Assembly: GCA_937926215.1 (NCBI GenBank)
Contig: CALEYA010000046.1
Span: 1-46,492 of the forward strand
Direction of reading: 5' to 3'
DNA length: 46,492 nt
DNA from: an uncultured Croceitalea sp.
Lineage (GTDB): Bacteria; Bacteroidota; Bacteroidia; Flavobacteriales; Flavobacteriaceae
Under the pieces are notes generated by a model that ran no database searches, was not told the DNA's origin, and was given only the letters and a program-made list of their open reading frames with translations. Shown piece by piece: positions 1-9,221 of this stretch. Positions within the stretch are counted from its first letter, which is position 1; every line of letters begins with the position of its first letter. Made by a program: the position numbers and the translations under genes.

Positions 1-430
1 TAAGTTGAAGGGCGAGTTCTACTTTGGATTTTGTTGGACGTTGCATAAAAAGGAACAAGATCAAAACCCCTGCTACGGTTAAAAAAAGCAGATTCCCCGT
101 GGTAGAAAACCATACCAAATTTAATATTGCCGGACCTTCCAAAAGTGCATACTTCACAAGGGACGCCTGTTGAAAGCCTGCTAATTTTTTTCCTAAGGTT
201 TCTTTTTGTACGGCAGCTTTAGTGAAAATTTTAAACATAAAGTTCGCTGCAAAAATACCTACCAACCCTATTACCGGAAAGACATAGATGAAAATATCAT
301 CATCAAGGCTGGCATTTGTGGTAAGGGTAGTGGTACTATAAAAAAATACTGCCATCGCTAAAGGCGCGAGGGTCATGCCTAAATGAAGTATGGAAATTGT
401 TTTTAAGTACTTACGCGGTGTTGTTGTCAT
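1..430 (-). CDS. Partial membrane protein of unknown function (C-terminus outside window)
   Basis: Not in the ORF track because it runs off the left edge. Reading the minus strand from the ATG at 430 gives 143 codons without a stop, starting MTTTPRKYLKTISIL. Hydrophobic stretches at about residues 11-33, 48-68, 100-118 and 118-131 suggest three or four membrane segments; the linker between the second and third is basic and polar (about 69-95). The last visible residues are charged, as in a short cytoplasmic tail, so little is probably missing. I do not recognise the family and assign no function. It is transcribed away from the small plus-strand gene at 605. Confidence 0.7.
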   Translation of the reverse strand, partial: MTTTPRKYLKTISILHLGMTLAPLAMAVFFYSTTTLTTNASLDDDIFIYVFPVIGLVGIFAANFMFKIFTKAAVQKETLGKKLAGFQQASLVKYALLEGPAILNLVWFSTTGNLLFLTVAGVLILFLFMQRPTKSKVELALQL

Positions 431-604
431 ATGATATGTTAAAAAGTATGGCGCATTCCCTTAGGATATTTGCCTTCAAATTTGCTTTGCCGGGTAAATT
501 TATAAATAATAAAACTTGCCGAAACAGGCCTTTCTATATTCCTGCTTCATAAAATACGGACTTGTCTTTGAAGGAGGCCAATAGATACCGTACCTTGTAC
601 GTAA

Positions 605-1021
605 TTGATCCATAGTCTTAAAATAACCGAAACGAATCGTTTGAAAACAAAGTCCGCTCAAAAAATAATTTTTGTCTACAATGCCAATTCCGGCACCAGG
701 AACGCTATCATGGATAGCATGCACAAAGTCTTTAGTCCTTCCACCTATGAGTGTAGTTTGTGCGATATTACCTTTGGTGTTGTTAGTGAAAATCGGACCT
801 GGAAAAAGTTTAGACAAGAAAGTGGGCACAGCATGGTCTTTTTACACAAAGATGAATTCGCAAAAAAATATGCCAGTAAGTTTGGCTATAAGTTTGATTT
901 TCCAATTGTGCTAATAGAAGGTGGTAATGGGTTGGAAGTGCTCATAACAACAAAAGAGCTGAACGGATTAAAGACCGCTGGAGGGCTAATCCGTTTACTT
1001 AAGGAACGGGTTTCAAAATAA
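605..1021 (+). CDS. Conserved hypothetical protein, GTPase-annotated family of flavobacteria
   Basis: 138 codons from a TTG at 605; a second in-frame TTG at 641 is an equally good start, because the conserved-looking part begins at KIIFVYNANSG. The core (FVYNANSG, then YECSLCDITFG with two cysteines, then FLHKDEF and FPIVLIEGG) resembles a small protein family found widely in Flavobacteriaceae, sometimes labelled GTPase although no P-loop is visible. The paired cysteines in SLC and the compact alpha/beta pattern would fit a thioredoxin-like fold, but that is inference. It converges on engB, with only 14 bp between stops. The opposite-strand ORF 500..829 and the frame-shifted 672..914 are shadows. 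Confidence 0.62.
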   Translation: MIHSLKITETNRLKTKSAQKIIFVYNANSGTRNAIMDSMHKVFSPSTYECSLCDITFGVVSENRTWKKFRQESGHSMVFLHKDEFAKKYASKFGYKFDFPIVLIEGGNGLEVLITTKELNGLKTAGGLIRLLKERVSK

Positions 1022-1035
1022 TCGGTTTTCGGATT

Positions 1036-1644
1036 TTAACCCTTTTGCATTTGCCCATTTATATTTTCAATAAAGGATAGCAGTTCCTCTTTTCCGGTTC
1101 GCTTGGTGGAGGATGTCACAAAATGCGTAGGGGCTTCTTCCCATGCCGTTTCCAAAAGTGTATTTAGATAATCGGTTACCTGCTTTTGGATTACGGCAGG
1201 TTTAAGTTTATCCGCTTTGGTGAAAATTATGGCGAATGGAATACCGTTGGTGCCCAACCACGCCATGAAATCCATATCTACGGGCTGTGGTGCATGTCTA
1301 ATGTCTATCAATACAAAAGCGCATACCAATTGTTCCCGTTTTTCAAAATAGGCCGTAATGTATTTTTGAAAGGTCTTCTTTTCCTTTTTGGAGACCCTAG
1401 CATACCCATAACCGGGTAAATCTACCAAAAACCAGTTGTCGTTTATTTTAAAGTGATTGATGAGCTGGGTTTTTCCAGGTCTACCGGAAGTCTTGGCCAA
1501 AGACTTTTTATTGGTCAACATGTTGATCAAGGAAGATTTGCCAACATTGGACCGTCCAATAAAAGCATATTCCGGTAGTGCCGCTTTAGGACATTTGTCC
1601 ACATCGGAGTTACTCATTATAAATTCTGCGGAAGTTATTTTCAT
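1036..1644 (-). CDS. engB: Ribosome biogenesis GTP-binding protein EngB (YsxC/YihA)
   Basis: A TRAFAC-class GTPase needed for late assembly of the large ribosomal subunit. All G motifs are visible: P-loop GRSNVGKSS, the G2-region threonines in AKTSGRPGKTQ, G3 DLPGYG, G4 TKAD and a G5-like SST near the C-terminus. The ORF track starts nine residues earlier (1671, MVPKVNFQA). I chose the ATG at 1644 because the family normally begins close to MKI-x-SAEF. It follows the alpha/beta hydrolase gene by about 60-90 bp on the same strand, so the two may be co-transcribed. Length (202 aa) is normal. Confidence 0.95.
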   Translation of the reverse strand: MKITSAEFIMSNSDVDKCPKAALPEYAFIGRSNVGKSSLINMLTNKKSLAKTSGRPGKTQLINHFKINDNWFLVDLPGYGYARVSKKEKKTFQKYITAYFEKREQLVCAFVLIDIRHAPQPVDMDFMAWLGTNGIPFAIIFTKADKLKPAVIQKQVTDYLNTLLETAWEEAPTHFVTSSTKRTGKEELLSFIENINGQMQKG

Positions 1645-1733
1645 GGCTTGGAAATTAACCTTTGGAACCATAAAGTTAGCCTTCCTAGGCTAAATTGATA
1701 TCCAAATGTGATAGCTTTTGCTTTACATCAAAG

Positions 1734-2495
1734 TTAGAAGTCACGCTTTACCAACCAAGCGTCAAGGATACTGTTAAACGTTTCCGGATGCTCCATCATT
1801 GGGGCATGGCCACATTTCTCGATCCAGAACAATTCGGAATCTGGTAGCAGCTCATGGAATTCCTTGGCCACCTTGGGCGGGGTAACGTTATCATTCTCTC
1901 CCCATATAATACAAGTTGGTGTTGGCATCTTGGGGAGGTCCTTTGCCATATTGTGCCGTATGGCACTTTTTGCAATGGCAAGGGTCTTTACCAGTTTCAT
2001 ACGGTCATTGACGGTTGCAAAAACCTCGTCCACGATTTCCTTTGTAGCTACCGTAGGATCATAAAAAACGTCTTGGGCCTTTTTCTTTATGAATTCATAA
2101 TCCCCCCGCTTGGGATAACCATCGCCCATGGCACTCTCGTAGAGGCCGGAGCTGCCGGTAATGACCAAGGCCTTGACCATTTTTGGAAACATCTTGGTAT
2201 GTAAAAGGCCAATATGACCACCAAGGGAATTTCCTAAAAGGATAACATCTTCCAGTCCTTTATGCTCAATGAACTTCTCTAAGAATTTAGCAAAGTTCTT
2301 GACCGTGGTCTTGATCATGGGCATATCATAAATAGGAAGTTCGGGCACCAAAACTTTATAGCCCTTCTTTGGAAAATAGCTAGTAACACCTTGAAAGTTA
2401 CTTAAGCCACCCATAAGACCATGCAATATGATAATGGGCTTCCCCTCACCAATTTCAATGTAGCGGAATTTACCTTCCTCTATAATTTCTTCCAT
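1734..2495 (-). CDS. Alpha/beta hydrolase
   Basis: 253 residues with the complete alpha/beta-hydrolase plan. The oxyanion-hole motif is HGLMGG near residue 25, the nucleophile elbow is GNSLGG (serine near residue 90), the acid is an aspartate in WGENDNVTPP, and the catalytic histidine is in GHAPMMEHP near the C-terminus. A cap insertion lies between the elbow and the acid. There is no signal peptide, so it is cytoplasmic. The substrate cannot be read from sequence; it resembles small ester or C-C bond hydrolases commonly found beside engB and mraZ in flavobacteria. It diverges from mraZ across a 260-bp regulatory region. Confidence 0.9.
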   Translation of the reverse strand: MEEIIEEGKFRYIEIGEGKPIIILHGLMGGLSNFQGVTSYFPKKGYKVLVPELPIYDMPMIKTTVKNFAKFLEKFIEHKGLEDVILLGNSLGGHIGLLHTKMFPKMVKALVITGSSGLYESAMGDGYPKRGDYEFIKKKAQDVFYDPTVATKEIVDEVFATVNDRMKLVKTLAIAKSAIRHNMAKDLPKMPTPTCIIWGENDNVTPPKVAKEFHELLPDSELFWIEKCGHAPMMEHPETFNSILDAWLVKRDF

Positions 2496-2519
2496 TTAAG
2501 ATAGTTCGGTCAAGAACGG

Positions 2520-2527
2520 CAAATATA
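2520..2527 (-). promoter_or_regulatory. Putative -10 element for the hydrolase-engB unit
   Basis: The minus strand reads TATATTTG, a full match to the Bacteroidota -10 consensus TAnnTTTG, ending about 25 bp before the hydrolase ATG. No TTG -33 element is found at the expected 17-23 bp spacing, so the call rests on the -10 alone. Confidence 0.5.
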
Positions 2528-2613
2528 GGTATTTAATGGAATCCTAGTGTCTTTCCTTGCAAGTTGCCCAATCCTATATTTTTCATACCAAAAACGACCA
2601 TTTTTTAGTCGAA

Positions 2614-2715
2614 GTGGGAAATGGAATCCCATTTTTGCATTTCTGGTGGTAAATTTGACCAAAAATCTTTTATTTTTATTAACATTTTAAAATTCGTGGT
2701 AAAATGTGGTAATAA
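2614..2715 (+). promoter_or_regulatory. MraZ-box-like GTGG repeats upstream of mraZ
   Basis: GTGGT occurs at 2646, 2696 and 2706, and GTGGG at 2614. The last two form a tandem 10-bp repeat (GTGGTaaaat, GTGGTaataa), one helical turn apart; the box at 2646 is exactly 50 bp before the one at 2696. MraZ proteins are known to bind tandem GTG-containing direct repeats with about ten-base spacing upstream of their own operon. The 2696 and 2706 boxes cover the expected -33 region and spacer of the mraZ promoter, so binding there would block transcription. The repeat is seen; the role is inferred from MraZ biology. Confidence 0.65.
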
Positions 2716-2721
2716 TATTTC

Positions 2722-2729
2722 TATATTTG
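2722..2729 (+). promoter_or_regulatory. -10 element of the mraZ/dcw promoter
   Basis: TATATTTG, a perfect TAnnTTTG Bacteroidota -10, lies 26 bp before the mraZ start codon. The -33 position is occupied by a GTGGT box instead of a clear TTG, which fits a promoter controlled by MraZ. Confidence 0.65.
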
Positions 2730-2755
2730 AGTTATAGAAAGTAAACAAACTGATT

Positions 2756-3226
2756 TTGAACATCTTCTTCTTCGGGACATTCAACTGCAAGGCGGATGCA
2801 AAAGGGCGTATTATGCTCCCCATTGCATTGCGCAAACAGATGGAGTCTGTCATAAAAGAAGGGTTCTATGTAAAAAAATCATATTACAAAGAGTGCTTGG
2901 AGCTTTATCCCGCGCAGGAATGGATAAAGATCAATGACGAATTGGATCAGAAGAGCAGGTATGATGAAGAGGTGGATGATTTTATCCGAATGTTTACCAC
3001 AGGATTGCGCCAAGTGGATTTGGATAATACGGGAAGGCTGTTGATTCCCAAGGAAGTTATGGCCATGGCCAATATTAAGAAAGAGGTCAAGATTTCCCCA
3101 ATACGAAAGCATTTGGAAATTTGGGACGTGGATATTTATAACAAAGCCATTGAGGCTACCAAGGAGCGTAAAAAAGAATTGGCCAATAAGGTAATGCTGG
3201 GCAAAACCGAAGAGGATGTATCATAA
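2756..3226 (+). CDS. mraZ: Transcriptional regulator MraZ
   Basis: First gene of the division and cell-wall cluster; a ring-forming DNA-binding protein of the AbrB/SpoVT superfamily that autoregulates the dcw operon. Two tandem MraZ repeats are visible: DAKGRIMLPIALR near residues 14-26 and the second-repeat equivalent DNTGRLLIPKEVM near residues 93-105, each with the D-x-x-GR-x-x-x-P signature. The start is TTG at 2756; no in-frame ATG or GTG precedes the first repeat, and the -10 element at 2722 leaves a leader of about 20 nt. Length 156 aa is normal. The 3' end overlaps rsmH by 11 bp, so translation is probably coupled. Confidence 0.95.
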   Translation: MNIFFFGTFNCKADAKGRIMLPIALRKQMESVIKEGFYVKKSYYKECLELYPAQEWIKINDELDQKSRYDEEVDDFIRMFTTGLRQVDLDNTGRLLIPKEVMAMANIKKEVKISPIRKHLEIWDVDIYNKAIEATKERKKELANKVMLGKTEEDVS

Positions 3227-4109
3227 TCCGGTATTGCTCCAAGAGTCGGTCGATGGGTTGTCAATCAAGGAAAACGGAATATATGTGGATGTCACCTTTG
3301 GTGGTGGCGGCCATTCCAAGGAAATATTAAACAGACTGGGACCTAACGGAAAGCTATTCGCTTTCGATCAAGATGAAGATGCACAGGCAAACCGTATCGA
3401 TGACGACCGTTTTGTGTTAATACAAGAGAATTTTAGGTTTTTAAGGCAGTTTTTAAAGTTCTATGGCATTTTAGAAGTTGATGGAATCTTGGCAGATTTT
3501 GGGGTTTCCTCGCATCAGTTCGATCAAGCGGAACGCGGTTTTTCCACCAGGTTCGATGCGGATTTGGATATGAGAATGAGCAGAAAGAACGAGCGTTCTG
3601 CCCATGATGTGGTAAACAACTACAGTTTGGAAGCATTGGTCCGCATATTTAAGGAGTATGGGGAATTGCGATCGGCTTATCCTATGGCAAAAGCCATATT
3701 GCAGGCTAGGGAAGGGCAACCGATCAATACTACCGAGGAACTCAAAAAAAGCATAGCGCCTTTGTTGCCCAAAATGAAGATGAACAAAATTTTGGCACAG
3801 GTGTACCAAGCCATACGTATTGAGGTGAACGATGAGATAGGGGTGTTGAAATCCTTTTTGGAGCAAACGGCGGAGATGGTTAAAAAAGAGGGTAGACTTA
3901 GCGTAATCAGTTACCATTCCTTGGAAGATCGTTTGGTCAAGCGCTTTATTAGGGAAGGTAAGTTTGAGGGCCAGGCGGAAAAGGATTTTTATGGTAACGT
4001 CACGGTTCCCTTTAAAAAGGTAGGCGGGCTTATTGTACCATCAGCAGATGAAATAGCAAAAAATAACCGGGCTCGGAGTGCTAAACTCCGCATAGCGACC
4101 AAAGTATGA
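3216..4109 (+). CDS. rsmH: 16S rRNA (cytosine(1402)-N(4))-methyltransferase RsmH
   Basis: SAM-dependent methyltransferase that N4-methylates C1402 of 16S rRNA in the decoding centre. It begins MYHNPVLLQESVDGL, the family N-terminus, followed by the SAM-binding loop TFGGGGHS, acidic motif FDQDEDA, the DFGVSSHQFD motif near residue 100, RFDADLDMRM and the C-terminal SYHSLEDRLVKRF and NNRARSAKLR motifs, in the expected order. 297 aa is normal. The start lies inside the end of mraZ and the stop (TGA 4107-4109) is almost adjacent to ftsL. Confidence 0.97.
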   Translation: MYHNPVLLQESVDGLSIKENGIYVDVTFGGGGHSKEILNRLGPNGKLFAFDQDEDAQANRIDDDRFVLIQENFRFLRQFLKFYGILEVDGILADFGVSSHQFDQAERGFSTRFDADLDMRMSRKNERSAHDVVNNYSLEALVRIFKEYGELRSAYPMAKAILQAREGQPINTTEELKKSIAPLLPKMKMNKILAQVYQAIRIEVNDEIGVLKSFLEQTAEMVKKEGRLSVISYHSLEDRLVKRFIREGKFEGQAEKDFYGNVTVPFKKVGGLIVPSADEIAKNNRARSAKLRIATKV

Positions 4110-4131
4110 TTTGGGGTCAAAAAACGAGAAA

Positions 4132-4455
4132 ATGAAAGTAAAAAAAGGAATACTGGACATTTTAAAAGGGAAATTTTTGGTGAGTGGCGACGCTCCTAAA
4201 AATTGGCTCTTTCTCTTTTTTGCATCCTTTCTGGCGGCCATGATGATTTCTAGCAGTCACCATGCCGATAAAAAAGTACATGAAATCGCACAACTCAATG
4301 AGAAGGTACGTGGCCTTCGCAGCGAGTTTGTAGAGACAAGGAGAAGCCTGCAGCAATTGAAATTGGAATCCAATTTAAAAAAGGCCATTGCGGACCAAGG
4401 TTTGAAACCTTCCTTAAATCCACCACAAAAAATCGTAATCAAGAGTAGGGACTAA
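4132..4455 (+). CDS. ftsL: FtsL-like cell division protein
   Basis: A small bitopic membrane protein of the divisome, recognised by place (between rsmH and ftsI) and architecture: a basic cytoplasmic N-terminus, one membrane segment (NWLFLFFASFLAAMMI), then a periplasmic coiled-coil of about 45 residues rich in E, K, L and R (HEIAQLNEKVRGLRSEF...), where FtsL pairs with FtsB-type partners. The ORF track starts at a TTG (4111); I prefer the ATG at 4132, preceded by the A-rich sequence typical of this clade. The stop overlaps the ftsI ATG by one base (TAATG). FtsL sequences are poorly conserved, so position weighs heavily here. Confidence 0.85.
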   Translation: MKVKKGILDILKGKFLVSGDAPKNWLFLFFASFLAAMMISSSHHADKKVHEIAQLNEKVRGLRSEFVETRRSLQQLKLESNLKKAIADQGLKPSLNPPQKIVIKSRD

Positions 4456-6464
4456 TGGCCATCACCGAAAAACATATCATGAGTAGGCTTTACCTCATTG
4501 CAGGCGGACTTTTTCTGTTCGCTGTTGGGGTGGTGGTAAAGTTGGTGGACATCCAAATGGTGAAAGGCACCGAGTATAAAGAGCTTGCCACACGAAAAAT
4601 GGAAAAAATGTTTACCATAGAGCCTAATCGTGGTAACATCTATGCAGATGACGGTAGTCTTTTGGCCGCTTCGGTCGCTAAATATGAGATTCGTTTTGAT
4701 GCCAATACCGTAAAAGAGGAACATTGGCAAAAATATATGACCCCGCTTTGTGATTCCCTGGGCGTTCTCTTTAATAAACCTTCGTCCTATTATCGGCAAA
4801 TGCTTAGAAAAGCGCGTGCCAATAAAAACGGCTATAAGCTTATTGCCCGCAATGTAGGGTATTTGGAATATGCGAGAATGCGGAAGTTCCCACTTTTTAG
4901 ATTAGGGCCCAATAAAGGTGGATTTATTGAAAAGCATCGCGTAGTGCGGGATTATCCATTGGGTAAGATTGCCGCCCGTAGTATTGGGTATGAGCGTGTG
5001 GACGAGAAAGGACATTACACAAGAGTGGGCCTGGATGGTGCCTTTGGGGTAAACTATCTTAGGGGGCATGAGGGAAAACGCCTCAAACAAAAAAGTGCCG
5101 GGAGCCAATGGAAGCCAGTTGGTTTTGACAATATTGTGGAACCGCAAGACGGAAGCGATATCGTGACCACCATCAATACCAATATGCAAGATATTGCGCA
5201 TCATGCGCTGCTAAAGCAATTGGAATACTACAAGGCTGATCATGGTTGTGTGGTGGTGATGGAAACTAAGACCGGTGCTATAAAAGCAATTTCAAATCTC
5301 GGTCGCACCAAAGAAGGAAAATATTACGAGCGTCTAAACTATGCGGTTGGAGAATCCAGTGAACCGGGTTCCACCTTTAAATTAATGTCCATGGTGGCGG
5401 CACTTGAGGATCAAGTGTTGGATACCAGTACCGTAGTGGATACGGAAAAGGGCCGCTGGAAAATTTATGATCGTACGGTTAGGGATTCCAGATGGGGTGG
5501 TTATGGTGAGATTAGTATGGCCAAAGCATTTGCGGTGTCTTCCAATACCGCTTTTGCCAAAATGATTCATGAAAATTATAAGGAGAATCCAGAAGTTTAT
5601 GTAAAACGGCTTATGAATATGGGCTTGCATAAAGATTTGGACCTTCCTATCATAGGTGAAGGCAAACCGGTAATACGTTATCCTGGGGACAAAGGCTGGT
5701 CTGGAATTTCCTTGGCGTGGATGTCCCATGGCTATGAGGTTTCCATGACGCCTTTACAATTATTGACCTTTTATAATGCCATTGCCAATGATGGCGAAAT
5801 GGTACGTCCCCTGTTTATCAAACAGGCCAAGGTGGGTAATAAGGTAATCAAGGAATTTTATAAGGATGTGATCAATCCGTCCATATGTTCCAAGGAGACC
5901 TTGAACAAAGTGCAGCAACTTTTAAAGGATGTGGTGAAGAAAGACTACGGTACCGGTAGCGGACTGTACTCCAAGAATTTCTCCATGGCAGGCAAAACGG
6001 GAACCGCACAAAAGAACTATGTGACCAAAGACCCGGAAAAGCTGCAATACATTTCATCCTTTGCAGGCTATTTTCCTGCCGATAATCCCAAGTATTCCTG
6101 TATCGTGGTGATTCACGAGCCGGATAGGGAGGTCGGGATTTACGGTGCGGATGTTGCCGGGCCGGTATTTAAATCCTTGGCAGAGAAGATACATATTACC
6201 TCGCCAGTGGTGGACAAAGTAGTGCCGGAACATCCAAAAAAAGAACAGGTAGAGAATGCTTTTCAGAAGTATTACGGAATTGCCCAAAAACAACTTCCTA
6301 CCATGCCCAACCTAAAAGGAATGTGCGGTATGGATGCCATTGCCATTTTGGAAAACCTTGGCGTAAAAGTAGAGGTGAAGGGCAATGGTAAGGTAGAAAA
6401 GCAATCCGTTAAAGAAGGAACCAAGATTAACCAAGTAGATAAAATCGTCCTACAACTATCATGA
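4455..6464 (+). CDS. ftsI: Division transpeptidase FtsI/PBP3 with C-terminal PASTA domain
   Basis: Class B penicillin-binding protein that cross-links septal peptidoglycan. Features in order: an N-terminal membrane anchor (residues about 10-30), a pedestal domain beginning at IEPNRGNIYADDG, and a transpeptidase domain. The latter has the SxxK motif STFK with catalytic serine near residue 306, SxN as SSN near 362-364 and KTG as AGKTGTAQ near 514. Residues about 610-669 form one PASTA repeat (PTMPNLKGMCGMDAIAILE). A PASTA tail is unusual for Proteobacterial FtsI but common in Bacteroidota. A second ATG eight codons in (MSRLYLIAGG) is an alternative start. The 3' end overlaps murE by 4 bp. Confidence 0.95.
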   Translation: MAITEKHIMSRLYLIAGGLFLFAVGVVVKLVDIQMVKGTEYKELATRKMEKMFTIEPNRGNIYADDGSLLAASVAKYEIRFDANTVKEEHWQKYMTPLCDSLGVLFNKPSSYYRQMLRKARANKNGYKLIARNVGYLEYARMRKFPLFRLGPNKGGFIEKHRVVRDYPLGKIAARSIGYERVDEKGHYTRVGLDGAFGVNYLRGHEGKRLKQKSAGSQWKPVGFDNIVEPQDGSDIVTTINTNMQDIAHHALLKQLEYYKADHGCVVVMETKTGAIKAISNLGRTKEGKYYERLNYAVGESSEPGSTFKLMSMVAALEDQVLDTSTVVDTEKGRWKIYDRTVRDSRWGGYGEISMAKAFAVSSNTAFAKMIHENYKENPEVYVKRLMNMGLHKDLDLPIIGEGKPVIRYPGDKGWSGISLAWMSHGYEVSMTPLQLLTFYNAIANDGEMVRPLFIKQAKVGNKVIKEFYKDVINPSICSKETLNKVQQLLKDVVKKDYGTGSGLYSKNFSMAGKTGTAQKNYVTKDPEKLQYISSFAGYFPADNPKYSCIVVIHEPDREVGIYGADVAGPVFKSLAEKIHITSPVVDKVVPEHPKKEQVENAFQKYYGIAQKQLPTMPNLKGMCGMDAIAILENLGVKVEVKGNGKVEKQSVKEGTKINQVDKIVLQLS

Positions 6465-7924
6465 AGTTGCTAAAAGACATATTGTATGGAGTAGGGCTCA
6501 CCGCGGTAAACGGGGACACCAATGTGATGGTGAATGCTGTCCATTTTGATTCCAGAAAAGTGGCGATGGATGATGTTTTTATTGCAATAAAGGGCTTGAC
6601 CACCGATGGACATGGTTATATAAAGAACGCCATTGATCAAGGGGCAAAAGCTATCGTTTGTGAAGAAATGCCGGCATTGGTTGTCAGCGGGATTACCTAT
6701 CTGCAAGTAAACAATGGGAATAAGGCCTTGGCCATTATGGCTTCTAATTTTTACGAAGTCCCCTCAAAAAACCTCAAGTTAGTTGGTGTCACAGGGACCA
6801 ATGGAAAAACTACGGTATCCTCGTTATTGTACAGTCTGTTTAAAAAGGCAGGCTATAAAGTAGGCTTGATTTCTACGATTAAGATTTTGGTGGATGAAAC
6901 CGAATATAAAACTACCCATACCACTCCAGATGCACTAACGATCAATCGTTATTTACACCTTATGAGCCAAGAAGGGGTGGAGTATTGTTTTATGGAGGTC
7001 AGCTCCCATGGAATACATCAAAAAAGAGCGCAAGGCCTACATTTTGAAGGGGCCATTTTTACCAACCTCTCCCATGATCATCTGGATTACCATAACACTT
7101 TTGCGGAATATAGGGATACGAAAAAACAGCTGTTTGACGGCCTGTCAAAAACCGCTTTCGCCCTAACCAATCTGGACGATAAGAACGGTATGGTCATGTT
7201 GCAGAATACAAAGGCAAAAAAGTATACGTACGCCTTAAAATCTTTTGCGGACTATAGGGGACAACTTTTGGAAAACCAACTAAATGGGCAACTACTTAAG
7301 ATTGATGATAATGAATTGTGGTCCAGGTTAATAGGGGATTTTAATGCCTATAATGTATTGGCCATATATGCCACGGCAGACCTATTGGGCTTGGAAAAGT
7401 TGGAGATTTTAAGGTTGGCCAGTGAACTTGAAAATGTGGACGGTAGGTTCCAGTATTTTATATCGAAAAAGAAAATTACGGCAATAGTTGATTATGCCCA
7501 TACACCGGATGCGCTAAAAAATGTGTTGACTACAATTAACACATTGAGGACTGGAAATGAAAACGTCATCACCGTAGTGGGGTGTGGTGGTGATCGTGAC
7601 AGGTCTAAGCGTCCGGTTATGGGTCATATCGCTTCAGAAATGAGCAATCAGGCCATTTTTACGTCGGATAATCCCAGGTCAGAAGAACCTGAGGTTATTA
7701 TTGAAGAAATGGAGGCAGGGGTAGAGGCGCAGAATGTAAAGAAGGTGCTGTCCATTGAGAACAGAAAACAGGCTATCAAAACGGCTTGCAAATTGGCTGT
7801 TCCAAACGATATTATCCTTGTGGCGGGAAAAGGCCATGAGAATTATCAAGAAGCAAAAGGAAAACGTGTGGACTTCAATGATTTTAAGGAAGTGAAAGAA
7901 GCACTGGAACAAATTGGAAAATAA
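6461..7924 (+). CDS. murE: UDP-MurNAc-tripeptide ligase MurE (meso-DAP adding)
   Basis: Cytoplasmic ATP-dependent ligase adding the third amino acid to UDP-MurNAc-L-Ala-D-Glu. Visible: the N-terminal UDP-binding motif HFDSRKV, the P-loop GVTGTNGKTT near residue 110, the MEVSSHG and FTNLSHDHLDYH motifs, the C-terminal-domain DYAHTPDAL, and the specificity motif DNPRSEEP near residue 404. In characterised MurE enzymes DNPR marks meso-diaminopimelate specificity, as opposed to the lysine type. 487 aa is normal. The ATG overlaps the ftsI stop, and a 75-bp gap without a clear signal precedes mraY. Confidence 0.96.
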   Translation: MKLLKDILYGVGLTAVNGDTNVMVNAVHFDSRKVAMDDVFIAIKGLTTDGHGYIKNAIDQGAKAIVCEEMPALVVSGITYLQVNNGNKALAIMASNFYEVPSKNLKLVGVTGTNGKTTVSSLLYSLFKKAGYKVGLISTIKILVDETEYKTTHTTPDALTINRYLHLMSQEGVEYCFMEVSSHGIHQKRAQGLHFEGAIFTNLSHDHLDYHNTFAEYRDTKKQLFDGLSKTAFALTNLDDKNGMVMLQNTKAKKYTYALKSFADYRGQLLENQLNGQLLKIDDNELWSRLIGDFNAYNVLAIYATADLLGLEKLEILRLASELENVDGRFQYFISKKKITAIVDYAHTPDALKNVLTTINTLRTGNENVITVVGCGGDRDRSKRPVMGHIASEMSNQAIFTSDNPRSEEPEVIIEEMEAGVEAQNVKKVLSIENRKQAIKTACKLAVPNDIILVAGKGHENYQEAKGKRVDFNDFKEVKEALEQIGK

Positions 7925-7999
7925 TTGAGAGCGGATTCCTAAGACGATGCCATCATTTGGGATCGCTAGGGTTGTCGTTAAAGTCTTTATAAAGCAAAC

Positions 8000-9220
8000 A
8001 TGTTATACTACCTATTTCAATATTTAGAACAACAGTACCAGGTGCCTGGCGCGGGACTCTTTGAGTTCTTGACCTTTCGCGCAGCGCTATCCGTGCTTTT
8101 GTCCTTAGTGATTGCCATGGTATACGGAAAACGCATTATTCTTTTTTTACAGTCGAAACAGATTGGCGAGAGCATTCGCGATTTAGGATTGGAAGGCCAA
8201 CAGAAAAAGGCGGGAACGCCAACCATGGGCGGTTTAATTATCATTTTGTCCACGCTTATTCCCGTACTACTTTTTGCGGATATCATGAACATCTATGTGG
8301 TATTGCTCATAGTGACCATGCTTTGGATGGGCGTCATTGGGTTCATAGATGACTATATAAAAATCTTTAAAAAGGATAAGAAAGGCTTAAAGGGCAGGTT
8401 TAAGGTTATTGGGCAAGTTGTACTGGGCCTTATCGTTGGTGTGGTGTTGTACATGCATCCAGAAGTGACCATGAAGGAAAAGGATGGTACCCGAATTACG
8501 GATGATTTTAAGGTAGAACGTGTTATTGGAAAAGAGAAAAAAGCACTACGGACCAATGTACCCTTCTTTAAGAACAACGAATTGGATTATGCGGATTTCA
8601 TTGCATGGGCAGGTGAAGGGGCGGAGGATTATGCTTGGCTCATCTTCATTCCCGCGGTTATCCTAATTGTTACGGCAGTTTCCAATGGTGCCAATTTAAC
8701 GGATGGTATTGATGGGCTTGCGGCAGGTTCGTCGGCCATTATCGTATTGACCCTCGGGATTTTTGCGTGGGTTTCCGGGAACATTCAGTTTTCGGACTAT
8801 CTCGATATTTTTTACATCCCTCGCGTGGGGGAATCGGTGGTTTTTATAGCTGCCTTTGTTGGGGCCTTGGTGGGGTTCCTTTGGTACAACGCTTTTCCCG
8901 CCCAAGTGTTTATGGGAGATACCGGAAGCTTGACCATTGGGGGTGTTATTGCGGTCATTGCCATAATCGTTAGAAAAGAATTATTGATCCCTATTTTATG
9001 CGGAATTTTCTTTGCGGAGTCCATTTCCGTAATGCTACAGGTCGGTTATTTCAAACATACCAAACGCAAATACGGGGAAGGAAAACGTATTTTTTTAATG
9101 GCGCCTTTACACCACCATTATCAAAAGAAATTATATCATGAAAGTAAGATCGTAACCCGCTTTTGGATTATAGGAATTTTGCTGGCCATTGTTAGTATAG
9201 TGACCTTAAAAATACGCTAA
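8000..9220 (+). CDS. mraY: Phospho-N-acetylmuramoyl-pentapeptide-transferase MraY
   Basis: Inner-membrane enzyme that moves phospho-MurNAc-pentapeptide from UDP to undecaprenyl phosphate, giving lipid I. Motifs: [11 protein letters not shown], the aspartate-rich [32 protein letters not shown] and the C-terminal APLHHHYQ histidine cluster. At 406 aa it is longer than the E. coli enzyme (about 360) because of a polar insertion of about 60 residues between the fourth and fifth membrane segments (from [13 protein letters not shown] to the AEDY region), a feature I associate with Bacteroidota MraY. One base separates it from murD. Confidence 0.97.
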   Translation: MLYYLFQYLEQQYQVPGAGLFEFLTFRAALSVLLSLVIAMVYGKRIILFLQSKQIGESIRDLGLEGQQKKAGTPTMGGLIIILSTLIPVLLFADIMNIYVVLLIVTMLWMGVIGFIDDYIKIFKKDKKGLKGRFKVIGQVVLGLIVGVVLYMHPEVTMKEKDGTRITDDFKVERVIGKEKKALRTNVPFFKNNELDYADFIAWAGEGAEDYAWLIFIPAVILIVTAVSNGANLTDGIDGLAAGSSAIIVLTLGIFAWVSGNIQFSDYLDIFYIPRVGESVVFIAAFVGALVGFLWYNAFPAQVFMGDTGSLTIGGVIAVIAIIVRKELLIPILCGIFFAESISVMLQVGYFKHTKRKYGEGKRIFLMAPLHHHYQKKLYHESKIVTRFWIIGILLAIVSIVTLKIR

Positions 9221-9221
9221 C

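Noticed and set aside
500-829. Minus-strand ORF of 109 codons
   Set aside because: Antisense to the better-supported plus-strand gene at 605 and without recognisable motifs.
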